From positions 10,082-36,478 of IMG/VR virus record IMGVR_UViG_3300030202_003956: a stretch of 26,397 bases of DNA. One strand, 5' to 3'. The DNA is from a virus. Within the stretch, counting starts at the first letter, position 1, and each line of letters opens with the position of its first letter. Made by a program: the position numbers and the translations under genes. The notes beneath the pieces are model-generated. The model ran no database searches. It was not told the origin of the DNA and saw only the letters and a program-made list of their open reading frames with translations. This document shows positions 15,135 through 22,142 of the stretch, piece by piece.

Positions 15135-15632
15135 TTACTCCTCCATACTGTTAGGGTACCAATCTGGTAAAGGCGCTTCTTGTATTCTATTAGCATACTC
15201 TTTTTTAGCTATCTCAAAATCAGTTGAAACTTTACCATCAACCATATCTCTTACAAAACCTAATGTAGCTGCATTAGCATACAGGTCACCACATCTTGCA
15301 GTAACCTCTTTCTTAAGACCGTCATATATAATACTACCTGTAACGTATCCTAACGTATCAAGCATATCAGCAGGTACATCAATAATCATAGTTGAATATA
15401 CATAATCTCTATGCGGTGCAGGAAACTCATGTGGTATACTCTCATCTTTAATATAGACTGATTCGAAAGGTGGTTCAATATTATTCCAAAGTAGCATATT
15501 CTCAGTTACTTCATCAGGCTCGCCAAACTTATTAATAAGATTCACAGCATAACTTTTTGCATCATCATGCTCCCAACCTCTGAGTGAGTCTACTGCTCTA
15601 TTTTCTTTAAAATATTCTTTAAATAATTTCAT
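15135..15632 (-). CDS. Conserved phage protein with capsid-targeting-like N-terminus
   Basis: A 165-residue protein of unknown function. It starts M-K-L-F-K-E-Y-F-K-E-N. The core has S-V-Y-I-K-D-E-S-I-P-H-E-F-P-A-P-H-R-D-Y-V, then T-G-S-I-I-Y-D-G-L-K-K-E-V-T-A-R-C-G-D and A-N-A-A-T-L-G-F. These are sharply conserved-looking blocks with His, Asp, Glu and Cys that suggest an enzyme, but I do not recognise the fold. Its ATG overlaps the upstream stop (ATGA), and its stop is 2 nt before the next ATG, so it is embedded in the operon. Confidence 0.7.
   Translation of the reverse strand: MKLFKEYFKENRAVDSLRGWEHDDAKSYAVNLINKFGEPDEVTENMLLWNNIEPPFESVYIKDESIPHEFPAPHRDYVYSTMIIDVPADMLDTLGYVTGSIIYDGLKKEVTARCGDLYANAATLGFVRDMVDGKVSTDFEIAKKEYANRIQEAPLPDWYPNSMEE
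15138..15144 (-). promoter_or_regulatory. Strong Shine-Dalgarno site for the HxGH nucleotidyltransferase
   Basis: GGAGGAG on the minus strand lies 5 nt before the ATG at 15132, inside the last codons of the upstream gene. It supports the chosen start and stands out because most first genes in this window have no Shine-Dalgarno site. Confidence 0.7.
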
Positions 15633-16843
15633 TTTTTTGTACTTGTTTGTCCTCCACTAAAGTTAGCCCTACTGAATTCTAATCTATCTACTAATTTAAC
15701 TGCGTCTCCTGCTTTAGATACACTTACGTACCCTTCAGGGGATGTTACTTTTAACGTACCATCCTCTGCATCGAGGAAATGCTTTGTACTATATACAGCA
15801 TTGTTATATTTATTAATAAAAATTTGCTTTGCTTGTGAGAGTAATTTACTAACTTTAAGTATATTAACAATGCTATCTTTCTGCCCTTTAAACTCAGCTA
15901 TTTTCTTCTTGAAACTCTCTTCAACCTTTACCTTCCCGGCTTTAGATTTTCTTTTATCTATCTCTTTAGCCATCCGGCCCTTAAACCACTCTACGAAATT
16001 GTTATATGAATTTTCTGGATCTTCAAGAAATGTACCTCTCTGTATTTCTGAGTTAGCATAAATGTTTAGAAGATCTAACGGTAAATCTTTATAGTTAATT
16101 TTTACTGAATCAGCTGTTTTAACTAGATCTCTAATTTGTTTAGCTTCATCCTTAGTAAGTGTTACAGTTCCAGTAGCATCAGTAAATACCGCATCATCTA
16201 CCCAAACACCTGGGATCTTTTTAAGACCTCTAACGTTAATACCGTATTGCGGTGAGCTATTAAGATCATCATACCCTGTATGGAAGACTATACCAAATAC
16301 TGAATTAGCAATTTCTTGACCCAACTTCGAATCTGCTTCAACTGCATATTTAATAGTATTGGGTTTAAATATATAATGTGTTACACCATCAATGTTTACC
16401 TTACCTACAGATGATGAATCAAACATAAAGTCACCTTGAAGTATACCTTTGATACCTAATTTGGGTAGATACTTAAGAGCCTTCTTAAGTTTATCTGCTA
16501 ACCCAGGAGCATGCCCATGATTCATTTCTACATCATTATCAGTATAGTTAATCTTTGGCTCTTTATTAAATATAGATTTTGTGCCGACAAAGAATTTACC
16601 GGTATCAGGGTGTTTACCAGCAAAAATAGCAGGTGCACCATCCCACTTAACTGAAGTATTAACCTTACGTTTACTTTTACCTTGTAAGTGTGAAAGTAAA
16701 TCTGTGATAAAGCCTCTAGCTGTATTGTATCCCTTCTCTCCCTTAGTTAGAACCAATTCTTCTAAGTGTGTGAGGTGTGTATTAGCTTTAGTAGCTTCTT
16801 CTATGAGCTTATATTGCTCGAAATATAGTTTAAAGTTTTTCAT
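15629..16843 (-). CDS. DUF6267-like protein with KxDG ligase-type motif and capsid-targeting-like N-terminus
   Basis: Starting at the ATG at 16843, the protein has 404 residues and begins M-K-N-F-K-L-Y-F-E-Q. An ATG at 16924 would add 27 residues overlapping the upstream gene and hide this N-terminus, so I reject it. The core resembles covalent nucleotidyltransferases (DNA/RNA ligase fold). V-K66-W-D-G-A-P is motif I with the candidate nucleotidylated Lys, I-L-Q-G-D-F-M-F-D (134-142) resembles motifs III/IV, and F-K-P-N-T-I-K-Y (159-166) may be a later motif. I believe the family corresponds to DUF6267 of T4-like phages. The C-terminal 150 residues are Lys-rich and helical. Ligase activity is not shown. 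Confidence 0.72.
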   Translation of the reverse strand: MKNFKLYFEQYKLIEEATKANTHLTHLEELVLTKGEKGYNTARGFITDLLSHLQGKSKRKVNTSVKWDGAPAIFAGKHPDTGKFFVGTKSIFNKEPKINYTDNDVEMNHGHAPGLADKLKKALKYLPKLGIKGILQGDFMFDSSSVGKVNIDGVTHYIFKPNTIKYAVEADSKLGQEIANSVFGIVFHTGYDDLNSSPQYGINVRGLKKIPGVWVDDAVFTDATGTVTLTKDEAKQIRDLVKTADSVKINYKDLPLDLLNIYANSEIQRGTFLEDPENSYNNFVEWFKGRMAKEIDKRKSKAGKVKVEESFKKKIAEFKGQKDSIVNILKVSKLLSQAKQIFINKYNNAVYSTKHFLDAEDGTLKVTSPEGYVSVSKAGDAVKLVDRLEFSRANFSGGQTSTKK

Positions 16844-16856
16844 ATCAGTTAATTTA

Positions 16857-18005
16857 TTATTCACTTGGGGCCTGCTCATCAGGTATATTTCCAATTTTTG
16901 GAGCACCAACACTAGGGTATACATTCAAGGAAGTTATCGTACCGGCACTTAAGGCGCCACCATTTATATATGCAGATATATCCTCTTTAACAAAGATAAT
17001 ATATTGTCCGAAATTTGCTGTAGGTGTCTTTACCTCGGATCCCGCCTTTTTAGAGGTTCCGGTATTAACGAATATAAAATAAGAAACTTTTTCTTTATTA
17101 GCGTAATTCATATAATAGCATGTTTCTAGATATTTTCTTACTGTATCTAAATCACTAAAATCAATCCCACTACCACAATCTGCATCACTGTAGTTACTTT
17201 TAACAAACTCATCTACCGCATCTTTTAGAACTTTATCTTCAGTACCTAACCGTTTTAAATTAAATATTGTTTCTGCTATATTATATTTTAAACCTCCTTT
17301 AGTAGGTCTACCTTCAAATTTTGCAGCAACTGCCAGTTGACCTAATTTTGTCTGTTCAAACCCTGCAACTGCTACATCTCTTCCCCCTAGTCTAGCTTTA
17401 CTACCTTTCACTTCTAGATAGGCTCCATTAAGACTGAGATCTCCATGATCGTCACGATCTGATACGTCCTTAAATATGGTGGCTAGCCCTAACTCGCATT
17501 GACCTACACCTCTACCACCTTCTATACCTTCAAACTGCATTAGCTCAACAATTACACTTTTAGGGATATCATATTGTTCTAGGTCTTTTGAAATTTTATC
17601 AATCAGATTACCAGACTTTCTCATAGATGTAAATTCTAATGGTGATTTAATATATTTTACAAAATTACCAGCAACTCCATTTGTTTGTAAAATATTAGTT
17701 ATACCTTTAATGGCGTCCTTATCAGTTAAGGTTTTTTCTGTTATATTTTTACTGTAGAGGTATTCTTTTATAACCGGTACTGAGACTCGAGCATCTAAAT
17801 ACTGATTTAAATATAAAATATCATCTGCCGCTAAATACCCAGTTTTACCAATACTAACGACTTTTGCAGCTAAATTTTCTACTGCATTTTTATCGGATGA
17901 CTCCTCAACCTCTTCACCGAAAATATTTAAATGTCTACGCGGGGAAACCTCTTTACTAGCTACTTCACCATACAAATCTGCTAAACTTCTACTACCATAA
18001 TTCAT
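16857..18005 (-). CDS. Putative PD-(D/E)XK-type nuclease-like phage protein
   Basis: The 382-residue protein starts N-Y-G-S-R-S-L-A-D-L-Y-G-E-V, different from its neighbours. An N-terminal region (1-150) is helical and of unknown role. The middle shows G-V-G-Q-C-E171-L-G, then D-D-H-G-D189-L-S-L, then A-Y-L-E198-V-K200-G-S-K. The order Glu ... Asp ... Glu-x-Lys is that of PD-(D/E)XK nucleases, where these residues bind metal and activate water. The function is inferred from this motif alone. The ATG overlaps the upstream stop (ATGA), so it belongs to the operon from the late promoter at 18334-18341. Processing at L-Y-G-E by a prohead protease is possible but unproven. Confidence 0.6.
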   Translation of the reverse strand: MNYGSRSLADLYGEVASKEVSPRRHLNIFGEEVEESSDKNAVENLAAKVVSIGKTGYLAADDILYLNQYLDARVSVPVIKEYLYSKNITEKTLTDKDAIKGITNILQTNGVAGNFVKYIKSPLEFTSMRKSGNLIDKISKDLEQYDIPKSVIVELMQFEGIEGGRGVGQCELGLATIFKDVSDRDDHGDLSLNGAYLEVKGSKARLGGRDVAVAGFEQTKLGQLAVAAKFEGRPTKGGLKYNIAETIFNLKRLGTEDKVLKDAVDEFVKSNYSDADCGSGIDFSDLDTVRKYLETCYYMNYANKEKVSYFIFVNTGTSKKAGSEVKTPTANFGQYIIFVKEDISAYINGGALSAGTITSLNVYPSVGAPKIGNIPDEQAPSE

Positions 18006-18328
18006 GATTCAATATCAGTAATCTTATCTAATGATTGTTCAGTATCAACAGGGCTTATTTCTAGAAAATTTTCGATAGTTTCGACTACATCTTTAGGGTT
18101 ACCTTCTAACATTGTAGCTTGCAATTCTCTAGCAATCTTAGCTTCACTATCATCTGCTGTATGTAAAAAAGCTTTAACCACTAATCCAATTAAATATTTT
18201 TCTCCTTCAGCAGTAAGAGGTGTAGGCGCTTCAGGCTGCTCTGTTACATCTGTTGCATCAGCTAAACCTAAATCCTCATCTTGTTCAAGTAAGGTTTTAT
18301 ACTTCTCTATTAATTGTAATGTTTTCAT
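18002..18328 (-). CDS. Small acidic late protein of unknown function
   Basis: A 108-residue protein beginning M-K-T-L-Q-L-I-E-K-Y-K-T-L-L-E-Q-D-E, partly like the neighbouring N-termini. A Pro/Thr/Glu-rich linker (about 27-40) leads to a helical C-terminal part with E-K-Y-L-I-G-L-V-V-K-A-F. No enzymatic motif is seen. L-L-E within the first 18 residues is a possible prohead-protease site. It is the first gene of the operon that includes the PD-(D/E)XK-like and KxDG proteins, with its late promoter 5 nt upstream of ATG. Confidence 0.65.
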   Translation of the reverse strand: MKTLQLIEKYKTLLEQDEDLGLADATDVTEQPEAPTPLTAEGEKYLIGLVVKAFLHTADDSEAKIARELQATMLEGNPKDVVETIENFLEISPVDTEQSLDKITDIES

Positions 18329-18333
18329 AATTT

Positions 18334-18341
18334 TATCTATA
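18334..18341 (-). promoter_or_regulatory. Late-promoter variant (TATAGATA)
   Basis: TATAGATA on the minus strand, followed by AAATT and ATG at 18328, differs from the consensus at one base and has the same 5-nt gap to ATG as other late genes here. Confidence 0.55.
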
Positions 18342-18702
18342 CTTTGTTAGCTACCGCTTTAACTTTCGCTGCAACTTTTTTATACATATCACCTAAAGCT
18401 CTCTCTAAAGTTTTCTTAGGATCTGATCGAAAAGAACGCCTTCTAGGATCTTTAACTAAGCTACCAGCTACTTCTAATGCATCAGTTTCTGCCGGTGACA
18501 ACACACCACTTTCATCCTCAGCCGGTACTTCAATATCCTCTCCCATTTCAATAATCTTTTTAATATTCATGAAGAGATCGTAAGCATACTCTGTACCGGA
18601 AAGATCTACCTTTGATACATCACCATCAGGCCCGCGTAATACTATTTCATACTTAGAATTACCTGGAGTGTTTTCCTCCACCAACTTAAGAAAGTTTTTC
18701 AT
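18337..18702 (-). CDS. Small late protein with capsid-targeting-like N-terminus
   Basis: A 121-residue protein starting M-K-N-F-L-K-L-V-E-E-N. The middle (Y-E-I-V-L-R-G-P-D-G-D-V, then E-Y-A-Y-D-L-F-M-N-I-K-K) may form a small alpha/beta domain. The C-terminus is strongly basic and Ala/Lys-rich (P-R-R-R-S-F-R-S, then Y-K-K-V-A-A-K-V-K-A-V-A-N-K-V), which would suit DNA contact inside a capsid. It has its own late promoter. No known family was recognised. Confidence 0.65.
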   Translation of the reverse strand: MKNFLKLVEENTPGNSKYEIVLRGPDGDVSKVDLSGTEYAYDLFMNIKKIIEMGEDIEVPAEDESGVLSPAETDALEVAGSLVKDPRRRSFRSDPKKTLERALGDMYKKVAAKVKAVANKV

Positions 18703-18707
18703 ACATA

Positions 18708-18715
18708 TATTTATG
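18708..18715 (-). promoter_or_regulatory. T4-type late promoter (CATAAATA)
   Basis: CATAAATA on the minus strand, then TATGT, then ATG at 18702; the gap is again 5 nt. The site covers the stop codon of the upstream gene. A full TATAAATA at 18734-18741 on the same strand, inside that gene, may be an additional start. Confidence 0.65.
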
Positions 18716-19175
18716 GAAGTAGTGATCGTTTTATATTTATATTACTTTTAAATTTATGCTCTAATTCTTTTAAGTCATACCTTCGAACAAAGTTAAAAAA
18801 TTTTTGAAAACTAACTGCTGATACATCTTTTCTAATGTAAGCACTATACTCTCTATTTGCTATAAATTCATTAAAATCACATGTATCATAAGTAATATTT
18901 GATGGTAGAGAATTAAAAAGTCTTTTAACTAATTTAGATTCTATACTATCTGATGTCTTATAATAAAACCATTTACTATCTGATGTTTCAGAGCAAACGT
19001 CTAATATCTGATTAATAATAAAATGTAAACCTAGCTTATTTTTATCAGCTCTAGACAATGTTAATTCATTCTCAGTTATATAGAGAGTATACTCTTTAAA
19101 CGAATTATACAATGAATAGTTAAGATCAATAAATGTAATATCTCTTTCAGTATCTACTACATATTGAGAAGCCAT
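18711..19175 (-). CDS. Hypothetical phage protein
   Basis: A 154-residue protein with no motif I recognise. It is rich in aromatic and charged residues (K-W-F-Y-Y-K-T near residue 68, F-Q-K-F-F-N-F-V-R-R-Y near 123), has no signal peptide or membrane segment, and has mixed alpha/beta character. It starts 7 nt after the GIY-YIG gene in the same direction, so both are probably cotranscribed from the late promoter at 19843-19850. A late promoter for the next gene is embedded at its 3' end. Confidence 0.6.
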   Translation of the reverse strand: MASQYVVDTERDITFIDLNYSLYNSFKEYTLYITENELTLSRADKNKLGLHFIINQILDVCSETSDSKWFYYKTSDSIESKLVKRLFNSLPSNITYDTCDFNEFIANREYSAYIRKDVSAVSFQKFFNFVRRYDLKELEHKFKSNINIKRSLLP

Positions 19176-19182
19176 ATATCAA

Positions 19183-19605
19183 TTATATATCTTTTCCTTT
19201 TCCTATACGGCAATTAATTATACCGTTGTAAAAGTCTTCTCTAAGTAAAACCTCTTCTTCAAACTGTAATTTAGCTTCATGGTAACTTAATTGCCACTTA
19301 GAAACACAAAACTTTATAATTTCAAACTTAAAATTATCTTTACCTAAACGCTTAATATCTTTATTAAGTTCATTAGAGGAAGAAGTATAATCACGCCAAT
19401 CTGTCTCCTTAATAATGTGTCTTTTATTTTTTTTACCCTTAAGTGGGGGTCGTTTAATTGTAGTTAGGCATTGTTTTTTACCAATATACTTTTTATTAGT
19501 TTGTAAATTGGTAATTTTATATATGAATCCAAATGGTACTGTTGTATTCTCACACAGTATATTCGACTCCCAATGACCTAAATCAATCTCGTTTTTTTCT
19601 GACAC
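19183..19605 (-). CDS. GIY-YIG endonuclease-like protein (SegE type)
   Basis: The 140-residue protein has G-F-I-Y-K-I-T-N (26-33) and K-K-Y-I-G-K-K-Q (38-45), the GIY and YIG halves of the GIY-YIG nuclease motif. W-R-D-Y-T-S-S-S-N-E-L and Y-H-E-A-K-L-Q-F-E follow, with the later catalytic Glu probably in the second. The arrangement and the C-terminal Y-N-G-I-I-N-C-R-I match the SegE-like domain of T4-like phages, associated with mobile or free-standing endonucleases. The start is GTG, overlapping the upstream gene by 23 nt. No DNA-binding C-terminal domain is present, so homing ability is uncertain. Confidence 0.8.
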   Translation of the reverse strand: MSEKNEIDLGHWESNILCENTTVPFGFIYKITNLQTNKKYIGKKQCLTTIKRPPLKGKKNKRHIIKETDWRDYTSSSNELNKDIKRLGKDNFKFEIIKFCVSKWQLSYHEAKLQFEEEVLLREDFYNGIINCRIGKGKDI

Positions 19606-19837
19606 TATTTTTCTTTTTCCGCTTTTTTTTCTTCTTCTTAATTAAGGTGCCTCTTGTCTGTATGCCACCCAAAACTTTAGGTCTTCGTGCATCGCCTGGC
19701 GCGTAAAAATCTGATGAGTTAATATTTTCTGGTGGATTAAACCCCCCAGGAGATCCACCTAATGCACCAGTAGTATCGATATCTTCGTGAAGGTAATATA
19801 AAAAGAGCTGCTCAAACTTATTACTTGATTTTGGCAT
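19583..19837 (-). CDS. Small phage protein with Lys-rich tail
   Basis: The start is set at the ATG at 19837 because TATAAATA ends 5 nt upstream, as at four other late genes; the ATG at 19873 lies upstream of that promoter. The resulting 84 residues begin M-P-K-S-S-N-K-F-E-Q-L-F-L-Y-Y-L, followed by G-G-S-P-G-G-F-N-P-P and S-S-D-F-Y-A-P-G-D-A-R, then a tail of about ten Lys/Arg. I recognise this type from T4-like phages but know no function. The A-rich tail contains the heptamer A-AAA-AAG in frame (19622-19628), the slippery type used in E. coli dnaX. A -1 shift there would end at TAG, overlapping the GTG of the next gene. Confidence 0.7.
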   Translation of the reverse strand: MPKSSNKFEQLFLYYLHEDIDTTGALGGSPGGFNPPENINSSDFYAPGDARRPKVLGGIQTRGTLIKKKKKKRKKKNSVRKKRD

Positions 19838-19842
19838 ATAAT

Positions 19843-19850
19843 TATTTATA
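19843..19850 (-). promoter_or_regulatory. T4-type late promoter (TATAAATA)
   Basis: An exact TATAAATA on the minus strand is followed by ATTAT and ATG at 19837. It lies between this gene and the divergent uvsY-like gene and decides the start of the former. Confidence 0.78.
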
Positions 19851-19858
19851 TTATATGT

Positions 19859-20254
19859 ATGGAACTTCTTCAAAGATATATCAAAGAGGTTGGTGCAGAT
19901 TTAGTTATCGATGATTTCAATCTTAAAAATGTGCAGCTTAAATTACCAGCTACAAAACATTTTTGGGTAGCAAGATTAGTTGAAGCGCGCGTTGCGAAAG
20001 ATAAACTAATTAAATCTAAAAAACAGCGCAAGAAAGATATAATTAAGGAAGTTATTTCCGCATCACCTATTAAGATATCTATAACAGCGGCCGAGCAAGC
20101 AGCAGAAAAGCATGACGCTATTATGTCTATTGCAGATGATATCAAAGAATATGATTTGATAATAACTTATCTTGAAAAGGTTGAGAAGATATTACATCAA
20201 ATGACTTGGGATTGTAAAAATATTATAGAGATTAACAAGTTAGAAACTCTATGA
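19859..20254 (+). CDS. uvsY: UvsY-like recombination mediator
   Basis: A 131-residue, mostly helical protein directly before uvsW, the relationship found in T4. The pattern resembles T4 UvsY (137 residues). An acidic N-terminus with V-I-D-D-F-N-L comes first, then P-A-T-K-H-F-W-V-A-R-L, a Lys-rich helix (K-S-K-K-Q-R-K-K-D-I-I-K), a middle stretch and a C-terminal helix with L-E-K-V-E-K-I-L-H and I-I-E-I-N-K. UvsY loads UvsX recombinase on ssDNA coated with gp32; neither partner is in the window. The assignment depends on position and overall pattern, since UvsY proteins diverge quickly. Its stop overlaps the uvsW ATG (ATGA). Confidence 0.7.
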   Translation: MELLQRYIKEVGADLVIDDFNLKNVQLKLPATKHFWVARLVEARVAKDKLIKSKKQRKKDIIKEVISASPIKISITAAEQAAEKHDAIMSIADDIKEYDLIITYLEKVEKILHQMTWDCKNIIEINKLETL

Positions 20255-21681
20255 TAACATTTGATTATATTAAAAGCTCTAATAGGCTTGTAATAAATTG
20301 CGAAGATAAAGCTATTCTTAGTCAAATACGTGAAAATTTTAGCGTTAACAATGATGATGCTAGGTTTGCTAGACGTTTTAATAAGTTTGCACCGCGGAGA
20401 AAGTACGTTATAACACCTAACGGTACATGTGAATTAGGTTTATATTGGGATATTCGAATATTTCTACGTGAGAATCAAATCAATATAGATGTTAACATTA
20501 CAGATAACCTACGTTCAGTTCTCAATGTAGGTATACCTGGTGTTATATACAATAATTTTAAATTTACATTACGTGATTATCAGCTGGATGTAGTTGAACG
20601 TGCATTGAGCTTGGGGAGAGGTACATGTGTACTAGGGACAGGTGCAGGTAAGACATTTACAACTGCAGCTCTTATTGAGAATTTTTATAGAAAAGCTCCG
20701 GATATTGATACATTTAAATGTTTAGTCATTGTACCAGACCTAGGCTTGGTTGAGCAAACATATAAAGAGTTTATAGAATGCGGTTCTACGTATAAACTTA
20801 CAAGATGGACTGGTAGTATCGATCCAGATCTAACGGCTAATGTTATAATCGCTAATACTGGAGTAATTCAAAGTAGGTTTGATAAGAATGATTGGATAAA
20901 ATATATAGATTTGTTAATAGTTGATGAGTGTCATCGTATAACAGCAACATCTAAAACAGCTAAGCTTATTAAACAAATTAAAACGCAGAATAAATTTGGG
21001 TTTACAGGTACGTTATCCGAAAATCTGTTAAATAAATGGGCTGTAATAGGTAGATTAGGACCAGTTATATATGAAAAGAATAGTTATGAGCTAAGACAGG
21101 AAGATCATCTTGTAAATGTGACTGTCAAAGTACTGACTCTCAAATATTCGAAGCCTTTACGCTATATTACAGATAACAAATATAAAGAAGAGTTAGATTT
21201 TATTTATGATTCACATGATCGTAACAATTTTATACGTAAAGTATGTGAAAAGCTTAGTAATAATACCCTATTACTAGTTAATCATATAAAACATGGTGAA
21301 AAACTGGAAGAATATCTAGCAAATGTAACAGATAAGCAGGTATTCTTTATACGTGGTGAGGTAGAAGTCGACGAAAGGGAAAAAATCAAACAAATAATGG
21401 AGAATAGTTCTAATGTTATATGTATCGCTATTAGTGCTATCTTTTCAACAGGTGTAAACGTTAAAAACTTGCATAATATTATTTTTGCAGCTGGTGGTAA
21501 GTCCTTTATACGTACAGTTCAATCAATAGGTAGAGGTTTAAGAAAACATAATACAAAAAACAGGTTAGTAATATTAGATATATGTGATGATCTAGTATAT
21601 GGTGTAAAGCATAGTGCTAAACGTAAGCAAATTTATAATAAAGAAAAAATTTCTTATACTGAGAAGACTTTTAACATTTAA
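20251..21681 (+). CDS. uvsW: UvsW-like SF2 DNA helicase
   Basis: A 476-residue superfamily 2 helicase close in length to T4 UvsW (about 500), which unwinds branched DNA such as R-loops and recombination intermediates. An N-terminal module (1-95) is followed by Y-Q-L-D-V-V-E (Q-motif-like), G-T-G-A-G-K-T (Walker A, about 130-136), V-D-E-C-H-R (motif II, about 224-229), G-F-T-G-T-L (motif III), and in the second RecA domain I-S-A-I-F-S-T-G-V-N-V and Q-S-I-G-R-G-L-R-K (motif VI). It is coupled to uvsY. Together they point to recombination-driven replication as in T4. Confidence 0.93.
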   Translation: MITFDYIKSSNRLVINCEDKAILSQIRENFSVNNDDARFARRFNKFAPRRKYVITPNGTCELGLYWDIRIFLRENQINIDVNITDNLRSVLNVGIPGVIYNNFKFTLRDYQLDVVERALSLGRGTCVLGTGAGKTFTTAALIENFYRKAPDIDTFKCLVIVPDLGLVEQTYKEFIECGSTYKLTRWTGSIDPDLTANVIIANTGVIQSRFDKNDWIKYIDLLIVDECHRITATSKTAKLIKQIKTQNKFGFTGTLSENLLNKWAVIGRLGPVIYEKNSYELRQEDHLVNVTVKVLTLKYSKPLRYITDNKYKEELDFIYDSHDRNNFIRKVCEKLSNNTLLLVNHIKHGEKLEEYLANVTDKQVFFIRGEVEVDEREKIKQIMENSSNVICIAISAIFSTGVNVKNLHNIIFAAGGKSFIRTVQSIGRGLRKHNTKNRLVILDICDDLVYGVKHSAKRKQIYNKEKISYTEKTFNI

Positions 21682-21719
21682 TACCTTGTTTTTTAGTAAT
21701 AGTATGCTATATTAATATA

Positions 21720-22142
21720 ATGTCCAAGGAACAATACTATATTCAACCTAAGATCTTTAAAGAGTCTCTTCGTAAGTATTATGATTCAGACAATTTGACA
21801 GATGACTTGGCTGAAAATATTAAAAAGATTGCCTACGGTCTAAGTTATAATTCTTCTTTTATAAATTATACATATAAAGATGATATGATAGGAGATGCTC
21901 TTATTAAAATGTATTCTGCTTTAAAGCATAAAAAATATAAATTTGAAACTGGATCTAACCCCTTCTCGTACTTTACTACAATAGCATATCACGCTTTTAT
22001 TAATCGTATTAAGAAAGAGAAAAAGCATCACGAAGCTATTTGTAATTATAAAGAAAAGGTTTACGAAGAATACATGGCAGACCCTAACAACACTCACGGT
22101 CATATATATGTAAAGCCTGTTGATGATGATTCCGACGATTAA
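21720..22142 (+). CDS. 55: gp55-like late-transcription sigma factor
   Basis: A 140-residue protein resembling T4 gp55 (185 residues), the small sigma that directs host RNA polymerase to TATAAATA promoters. Residues about 50-100 (Y-K-D-D-M-I-G-D-A-L-I-K-M-Y, then F-S-Y-F-T-T-I-A-Y-H-A-F-I-N-R-I-K-K-E-K) match sigma region 2, including the core-binding helix and aromatic melting residues. The C-terminus is acidic (D-D-D-S-D-D), the place where gp55 binds the sliding clamp in T4. Late promoters with this consensus occur throughout the window. It overlaps the gp47 gene by about 20 nt. Confidence 0.9.
   Translation: MSKEQYYIQPKIFKESLRKYYDSDNLTDDLAENIKKIAYGLSYNSSFINYTYKDDMIGDALIKMYSALKHKKYKFETGSNPFSYFTTIAYHAFINRIKKEKKHHEAICNYKEKVYEEYMADPNNTHGHIYVKPVDDDSDD

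Noticed and set aside
16844-16924. Upstream ATG at 16924 as start of the KxDG protein
   Set aside because: It overlaps the preceding gene by 68 nt and adds a segment without similarity to the shared N-terminal peptide that starts at 16843.
19838-19873. Upstream ATG at 19873 as start of the small Lys-tailed protein
   Set aside because: It lies upstream of the TATAAATA promoter and overlaps the divergent uvsY start; the ATG at 19837 has the same promoter spacing as other late genes.
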